DNA of 64,000 nt from Phascolarctobacterium_A sp034086985. Its GTDB lineage: Bacteria; Bacillota; Negativicutes; Acidaminococcales; Acidaminococcaceae. Of this stretch, positions 59,434 to 64,000 are shown in pieces. The stretch is taken from NCBI GenBank assembly GCA_034086985.1, contig JAXDZG010000023.1, forward strand, positions 62,001-126,000, given 5' to 3'. Every line of letters starts with the position of its first letter. The first letter of the stretch is position 1. The notes beneath the pieces are model-generated. The model was not told where the DNA came from. It did no database searches and worked only from the letters and a program-made list of their open reading frames with translations. The position numbers and the translations under genes are program-made.

Positions 59434-60780
59434 TTACTCTAATTCTTCAAGCCAATTGTCTAGCAGGCGAATAAACTCTTGCCATTGATTGGCGAGCAGC
59501 TCCGCTGCCCCATCCGCCTTCGCCTGCTCATACCCTCTGAGCATGGCTACCTCGTAGCGCAGCTCAGGCAGCTCCGGGTGCGCCGCCACCAGCTGCTGTA
59601 AATACTGCTCATTCACATAATCGTCATGCAAAAGTCCCAGCATATCCTGCAGATACTTTAGGCTACGCAGCAGCTGGGGCGATGCCTTCAGCTCCGGCAC
59701 GCTCTGCAGCGCGTACCGAAAACGCTTCAGCTTGATGCGCACCCTATGGAGCTGCTCCATATCCTGCTGCTCAGGATAGCCCTGCGGAAGCTCCTGCAGC
59801 TTGCTGGCCCACTTGCCTAAGCGCTGCACGAAAAACTCGCGCAGGCCCTTGTCGCAGCCATGAGCAGCAGCGCTAAACAAGGCCATATACAGCTGTGCCA
59901 GCTCCAGCGTAATCTCGTTCAGCTTCAGCTCCGCCAGCGTGCGCACCTGCGCCTGCCGGCGCAGTCCCGCTAGCAGCTGCTGTAGGCTGGGCACCGCCCC
60001 AGCCTCCGGCGGCGCCATGGTGCTTTGCACAATGGGCGCAGCACCCTGCTGGGGCAAGTCGCCCGCCTGCTCCAGCCGCGTTTGCCCTGCGCGCAAACGC
60101 TCGCACACCTGCAACAGCACATCGTATTCGCGGACGCCGGAGAGGGCGTCCGCACGCTGCTTCAAGGCGTCCTTCCACTTGTCAGCTTCGGGAAATAAGG
60201 GCTTCACTAAGGACAGCACCGAGCGCAGGCGGCGCAGCTTGACCCTTAGCTGACGCCATAAGGGTCGCTGCCCGCCCCCGCTTAAAAGCAGCTGCTCCCA
60301 CAGCTTATTAATCACATATAAATGCCAGGGAAGATGGCAGCACAGAGCCGTTATAGCCGTCCCCGCGTCATAATTACGCAGCTCGTCTAAAAAATAGCTG
60401 CCCCTTAAAAGCGCAATGCGGCGGGATAAATCTGGCTCATCCAACACAAAATGCAGCTTGCCCTGCAAAATGTGCTGCACCATGCTCTCCACATCGTTCT
60501 CACAAAGGACACTGTGCTCATATTCAAAAATGATATCCGCCACATTAACGAGCTTATCGCTTACCAAAAGCACGCCCCACACACAGCACACCCTTAAGCA
60601 AGCATCGGACTTCTTAGGCACGAAGCGCGCCACGCGGCATTTATACATATCATTATTGTCAAAATAGCGCTCCTTCACCTTGTAGGCCACGCTATAGGCG
60701 CGCAATTCCTTTTTCACAAGCCCCAAAAGCTGGGCCTGATGCTTCACATCCACACCATGCAGGCAAAGCCTTACTTTCAT
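59434..60780 (-). CDS. CHAD-domain protein with a degenerate CYTH-like N-terminus
   Basis: This 448-residue protein has a CHAD core from about 160 to 440. The two conserved histidine/arginine/lysine helices are RQLRVKLRRLRSVLSL and LHRVRIKLKRFRYAL, and the later YLQDMLGLLHDDYV block is present. The N-terminal 140 residues (KERYFDNNDMYKCRVARF, then LRVC) look like a degenerate beta-structured CYTH-type region that lacks ExExK. CHAD domains bind polyphosphate. A non-CHAD insertion (about 245-270) is Pro/Ala/Gln-rich. It lies 6 bp after the dehydrogenase gene. Confidence 0.85.
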   Translation of the reverse strand: MKVRLCLHGVDVKHQAQLLGLVKKELRAYSVAYKVKERYFDNNDMYKCRVARFVPKKSDACLRVCCVWGVLLVSDKLVNVADIIFEYEHSVLCENDVESMVQHILQGKLHFVLDEPDLSRRIALLRGSYFLDELRNYDAGTAITALCCHLPWHLYVINKLWEQLLLSGGGQRPLWRQLRVKLRRLRSVLSLVKPLFPEADKWKDALKQRADALSGVREYDVLLQVCERLRAGQTRLEQAGDLPQQGAAPIVQSTMAPPEAGAVPSLQQLLAGLRRQAQVRTLAELKLNEITLELAQLYMALFSAAAHGCDKGLREFFVQRLGKWASKLQELPQGYPEQQDMEQLHRVRIKLKRFRYALQSVPELKASPQLLRSLKYLQDMLGLLHDDYVNEQYLQQLVAAHPELPELRYEVAMLRGYEQAKADGAAELLANQWQEFIRLLDNWLEELE

Positions 60781-60786
60781 GGCACA

Positions 60787-61752
60787 TCAATCCTTTACCT
60801 GCGCAGGCAGGGGCTGACCCTGTAGGCCTGCCAAAATATTATCTGCCGTAAGCATCGCCATAGCGTCGCGGGTTTCCCTAGTCGCGCTGGCAATGTGGGG
60901 CGTCACAGTTACATTATCTAGGGTAAGCAGCCTGTGCTCGCCGGGCAGTGGCTCAGGATCCGTCACATCCATGGCTGCATAGGCCACCTGACCGCTGACC
61001 AAAGCATCGTACAAGGCATCCGTGTCCACCACAGCGCCGCGGCTGATATTGATAAGGCGCACACCCTTTTTCATCTTCGCAATTGTTGCGGCATTGATTA
61101 AATGCTTGGTGGAGGGGTTCAGTGTAACCGCTAACAGAATAAAATCCGCCGTAGCCAAAAGCTCATCCTGAGAAACATAGGCTACACCCAGCTTTTCGTC
61201 GTCAGGGCGCTGGTGGCGATTGTGATAAATCACCTGCATGCGACTTGCTTGAGCACGCTTAGCAATGGCGCTGCCAATGTCGCCCATGCCGAAAATACCC
61301 AGCTTTTTCCCTGCCAAATCCGTGGTAAGGCCAAAGGGCTTGCGCTCGCCCCAGGCACCGCTCTTCACATGGGCATGCGCCTTCACAATTTGGCGGGCGC
61401 TATCTAGCAGCAGTCCGTAGGCCAAATCCGCCACTGCGTCCACCAAAACTCCCGGTGTATTACCCACAGGAATGCCCCTGGCAGCGCAAGCAGCAATATC
61501 AATATTATCATAGCCCACACTGGCTTGGGCAATAACCTTCAGCTTAGGCGCCTTGGCCAAAAGCTTTTCGTCAATACGAATATTGCCTGTGGAATACAGG
61601 GCCTCGGCCTCAGCCAGCCACCCATCAAACTGCTCCTTGGGCATGCGTCCACCCTGCTGCCAGCCCAGTAAATTTACTGTGCTATTCAATTTATCATAGG
61701 CACATTGGCGCATCTTGCCACTGGCCATGACAGTCATTTTTTGTAAATCCAT
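60787..61752 (-). CDS. D-2-hydroxyacid dehydrogenase (glyoxylate/hydroxypyruvate reductase-like)
   Basis: This 321-residue enzyme has the NAD-binding GIFGMGDIGSAIAKR (GxGxxG), the catalytic arginine in INISRGAVVD, the Glu in MDVTDPEPLP and the catalytic His in VTPHIASATR. It reduces glyoxylate, hydroxypyruvate or another 2-oxoacid. ATG 61752 has GAGGAG at good distance. It is preceded by the glyoxalase-like gene (15 bp) and followed closely by the CHAD gene. Confidence 0.9.
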   Translation of the reverse strand: MDLQKMTVMASGKMRQCAYDKLNSTVNLLGWQQGGRMPKEQFDGWLAEAEALYSTGNIRIDEKLLAKAPKLKVIAQASVGYDNIDIAACAARGIPVGNTPGVLVDAVADLAYGLLLDSARQIVKAHAHVKSGAWGERKPFGLTTDLAGKKLGIFGMGDIGSAIAKRAQASRMQVIYHNRHQRPDDEKLGVAYVSQDELLATADFILLAVTLNPSTKHLINAATIAKMKKGVRLINISRGAVVDTDALYDALVSGQVAYAAMDVTDPEPLPGEHRLLTLDNVTVTPHIASATRETRDAMAMLTADNILAGLQGQPLPAQVKD

Positions 61753-61766
61753 AGCCTCGTCTCCTC

Positions 61767-62135
61767 TTATTTTTTAGGCAGGATTTCCAGCCAATAGTTA
61801 TCCGGATCGATAATGAAGTAAATGCCCATAGCCGGATTCTCGTAGCAAATGCAGCCCATTTCCTTATGCTTAGCATGGGCAGCCTCATAATCCTCCACCA
61901 CAAAGGCCAGATGGAATTCATTTTCGCCCAGATTATAGGGCTCCTTGCGGTCACGCAGCCAGGTCAGCTCCAGCTGGTGGGGAGTTTTACCATCGGTCAA
62001 ATAAACCAGAATAAAGCTGCCGTCCGCAGCCTCCTTGCGGCGTGCCTCCTTCAGGCCCAGAGCCTCCTCATAAAACTTCAAGCTTTTTTCCAAATCAAGT
62101 ACGTTGAAATTATTGTGTGCAAAAGTAAATTCCAT
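61767..62135 (-). CDS. VOC family protein (lactoylglutathione lyase-like)
   Basis: This 122-residue vicinal-oxygen-chelate protein has two beta-alpha-beta-beta-beta repeats. Probable metal ligands are the His in TFAHNNFNVLD, the Glu in HQLELTW, the His in NEFHLAFVVED and the Glu in NYWLEILP, which match glyoxalase I. It would detoxify methylglyoxal, but other VOC enzymes share this pattern. It is the second gene of the run with the dehydrogenase. Confidence 0.85.
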   Translation of the reverse strand: MEFTFAHNNFNVLDLEKSLKFYEEALGLKEARRKEAADGSFILVYLTDGKTPHQLELTWLRDRKEPYNLGENEFHLAFVVEDYEAAHAKHKEMGCICYENPAMGIYFIIDPDNYWLEILPKK

Positions 62136-62161
62136 GTTCTCACCTCATAATATAGCAATAA

Positions 62162-62668
62162 TTAAAAACAAACCTGTTTAATCAATAAGGCCGCCAAGGC
62201 AATCCCGGCACTAAGCTTGCCCAAAATTGCCAAAAAGCGCATTTTAGCAGCTTCCCAAGCTAGATGGGCAGCGTTTTTCTGCAGCCCTGTGCGAGCCAGC
62301 TCATAAACAAAGGCCGTAAGGCTGGCACCAATGATACCACCGATAATGGAGCCTATAATCGGAAATACTGTAGTACCCATCACAGTGCCCACAAAGCCAC
62401 CCGCAGCTATTAATAATACCGCCAACCAGGATACCTTTTCCTTCTTGATACCAAAAAGGGAAACACAAAACTCCCAGACCTCGCCCAGCACGTAGATCAA
62501 AACCATAGCCGACAGCAGGCGTCCATTAAAGTACAAGGCTTCATCATAATAGGTATAGGCCAAGCCCGCCAAAAGCAGTATTGTATTTCCCGGCATATCG
62601 AAAATCGTCAGCAAGGGACACAGCACAGCCAAAAAAACAGCAAAGGCTCTTTCTACAAAAAAATCCAT
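62162..62668 (-). CDS. DUF456-like membrane protein
   Basis: This 168-residue protein has four to five helices with a glycine-rich core (AAGGFVGTVMGTTVFPIIGSIIGGIIGASL), the family mark of DUF456. The N-terminal DMPGNTILLLAGLAYTYYDE resembles the usual LPGtplif segment. The role is unknown. It lies 27 bp ahead of the glyoxalase-like gene and may be the first gene of the run. Confidence 0.8.
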   Translation of the reverse strand: MDFFVERAFAVFLAVLCPLLTIFDMPGNTILLLAGLAYTYYDEALYFNGRLLSAMVLIYVLGEVWEFCVSLFGIKKEKVSWLAVLLIAAGGFVGTVMGTTVFPIIGSIIGGIIGASLTAFVYELARTGLQKNAAHLAWEAAKMRFLAILGKLSAGIALAALLIKQVCF

Positions 62669-62831
62669 AGTGTTCCTCCAAGTTGTTGTTATAGCTATTA
62701 TACCACAACTCAGTAAACACTAGTCTAAATATATGTCACGTAAATTCGAAATAAATGTAAAATCGTTGTCTATTGTTACAATAGATGCTACAATAAATAA
62801 GGAAATAAAACTTAGAAAGGAGGCATCATCC

Positions 62832-63920
62832 ATGCAAGACCTTTTAACACAGCTACAGCCTTGGTATCCATCCATCGGTGCCTTCTGCTTTTTTACCCTT
62901 TTGCGTTATGTGTATAAGCATTTTTTGCTGAATCTTTTGCATCGATTGACCAATGTTATTTCCTTTAAAAACGGCGAGGAGCTTATCGATGCCTTTGAGC
63001 ATCCTATCAATGTTTTTCTTTACATCTCCGCCTTTTATGCTGCTATTAACGTGGCTCCCCTCAACACTAACTACTGGCTGACCTTTTTGGACAGAATTAT
63101 CCGCAGCACCATCGTGCTCTGCTTCTTCTGGGGCTGCTACAATGTCAGCGATACCACCCACGGTATTATGCTGGATATTTTGGAAAAGGCGGGCATCCGC
63201 TCCGAGGACTCTCTTTCCAATATCTTTTCCACCATCCTGCGCTTGATTATCGTGGTGCTCTGCTTTGTGACGGTGGCTAGGGAATGGAATTACGATATCA
63301 GCGGCTTTATTGCTTCCTTGAGTATTGGCTCCGTGGCCGTGGCCTTTGCGGCTAAGGATGCCTTGGCCAATGTTTTTGGCAGTCTGATTATCGTTTTAGA
63401 CAAGCCCTTCAAGGTAGGCGACTGGATTTTGGCCAATGGTGTGGAGGGCGTAGTGGAAAAAATCTCTTTCCGCAGCACCTGCGTGCGTACTTTCCCTCAG
63501 GAGCTTGTTTATATTCCTAACTCCCTTTTGAGCAATACGCCCATCACCAATTTTACCCTGCGTGAAAAGCGTCGCATCGACTTCACTATCGGCCTTACCT
63601 ATAGCAGTACTGCGGCCCAGCTTGAAGAGCTAATTGCTAAGCTGAAGGACTATTTGGGCAATAATGAGCGCTTGTTCCATGATGATATTCGCGTACACTT
63701 TGTTAATTACAACGATAGCAGCTTGGACGTCCGCATTGTGTGCTACGCCCGCACCGGCGACCAACGAGAGTATCTGGACATTTTGCAGGAAATTAATTTG
63801 CGCATCATGGGCTTGCTAGAAGAGGTAGGCGTAAGCTGTGCTTTCCCCAGTCAGAGCATATACTTTGAAAATGCGCTTAGCACTGACGCCAATGCTCAGA
63901 CTAAAGCGACTGTGGACTAA
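62832..63920 (+). CDS. MscS family mechanosensitive channel
   Basis: This 362-residue channel has four predicted helices and the MscS pore helix GSVAVAFAAKDALANVFGS, with the beta domain start VLDKPFKVGDWILANGVEGVVEKI and RTFPQELVYIPNSLLSN. It opens under membrane tension and releases solutes. ATG 62832 has AAAGGAGG 10 nt upstream; the frame from 62733 lacks a site and would add a non-channel start. It precedes a new gene at 63981. Confidence 0.92.
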   Translation: MQDLLTQLQPWYPSIGAFCFFTLLRYVYKHFLLNLLHRLTNVISFKNGEELIDAFEHPINVFLYISAFYAAINVAPLNTNYWLTFLDRIIRSTIVLCFFWGCYNVSDTTHGIMLDILEKAGIRSEDSLSNIFSTILRLIIVVLCFVTVAREWNYDISGFIASLSIGSVAVAFAAKDALANVFGSLIIVLDKPFKVGDWILANGVEGVVEKISFRSTCVRTFPQELVYIPNSLLSNTPITNFTLREKRRIDFTIGLTYSSTAAQLEELIAKLKDYLGNNERLFHDDIRVHFVNYNDSSLDVRIVCYARTGDQREYLDILQEINLRIMGLLEEVGVSCAFPSQSIYFENALSTDANAQTKATVD

Positions 63921-63980
63921 GATTTTAGGATTGACAAGTTTTTATGTAGCTTCAGCGTGAACCGAAAGGAGGTTGTGCGT

Positions 63981-64000
63981 ATGGACAGTAAATATCAGGC
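63981..64000 (+). CDS. start of an unidentified gene cut by the window end
   Basis: ATG 63981 follows a strong AAAGGAGG 8 nt upstream, and the frame reads MDSKYQ before the window ends. It lies 60 bp after the MscS gene and may be in the same transcript. Nothing can be said about the product. Confidence 0.6.

Overview
The window looks like chromosome from a diderm Firmicute (class Negativicutes), most likely an Acidaminococcaceae relative such as Phascolarctobacterium or Acidaminococcus. The reasons are the mixture of Firmicute regulation (a T-box leader on leuA, a cobalamin riboswitch, strong AGGAGG ribosome sites, many Rho-independent terminators) with outer-membrane genes (an OmpM-type SLH-porin, a TonB-dependent receptor, a class-3 lipase with an export signal) and a carboxylate/amino-acid lifestyle (polar amino-acid ABC importer, DASS carboxylate carrier, M20 peptidases). 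The genus call is inference; no rRNA is present.

Layout. 1-10 kb: partial CYTH protein, VTT membrane protein, gamma carbonic anhydrase, a membrane GGDEF receptor, a NamZ-type muramidase, hpf, and a polar amino-acid ABC importer with two tandem paralogous binding proteins. 9.5-11 kb: a non-coding repeat element, an HD-GYP protein and an Asn-Glu-Val tRNA operon. 11-20.7 kb: YhcH, an ABC-F ATPase, a complete Ugp-type ABC importer ending in a TIM-barrel isomerase-like gene, a family-4 uracil-DNA glycosylase and a lipase. 20.8-26.4 kb: cold-shock protein, GIY-YIG protein, cyclophilin, an M20 peptidase, and leuA under a T-box. 26.5-35.2 kb: a zinc/cadmium P-type ATPase with a very His/Cys-rich N-terminus and ArsR-like operators, then a five-gene Nik/Dpp-type ABC importer behind a cobalamin riboswitch, which points to cobalt or a cobalt chelate. 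35.2-41.1 kb: MATE pump, aspartoacylase-like enzyme, DASS carrier, two unannotated small ORFs with matching promoters, and a divergent LysR regulator. 41.2-51 kb: a relic porin end, a Fur-box-controlled orphan binding protein, a disrupted ompM gene, and a TonB receptor/FecCD/ATPase/CGGC/binding-protein operon with a divergent LysR gene. 51-64 kb: an EAL protein with a degenerate GGDEF domain, an M20 amidohydrolase plus two-part membrane-protein operon, cysE, a GltD-like oxidoreductase, a CHAD protein, a D-2-hydroxyacid dehydrogenase, glyoxalase-like and DUF456-like genes, and an MscS channel.

How it fits together. The region is dominated by uptake: amino acids, a Ugp-type solute, a B12-controlled metal-type importer, an iron-chelate-type outer and inner membrane route, and a di/tricarboxylate carrier. 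Metal homeostasis recurs (B12 riboswitch, Fur box, paired ArsR-like operators, His/Cys-rich ATPase, CGGC protein). Three cyclic-di-GMP genes (GGDEF, HD-GYP, EAL) lie apart from each other.

The most notable observations are: (i) the B12 riboswitch in front of the Nik/Dpp-type operon; (ii) a duplicated 26-bp box at identical distance from the -10 of two small-ORF promoters, one of which also heads the DASS carrier; (iii) an ompM gene split by what looks like deletion between short repeats, with a second relic porin end nearby; (iv) a CGGC-domain gene translationally locked into an iron-type operon; (v) a perfect promoter with a Fur-type box driving an orphan sugar-type binding protein. No wholly new defence or mobile system was seen. 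All start choices and site calls come from reading the sequence; no database search was run.
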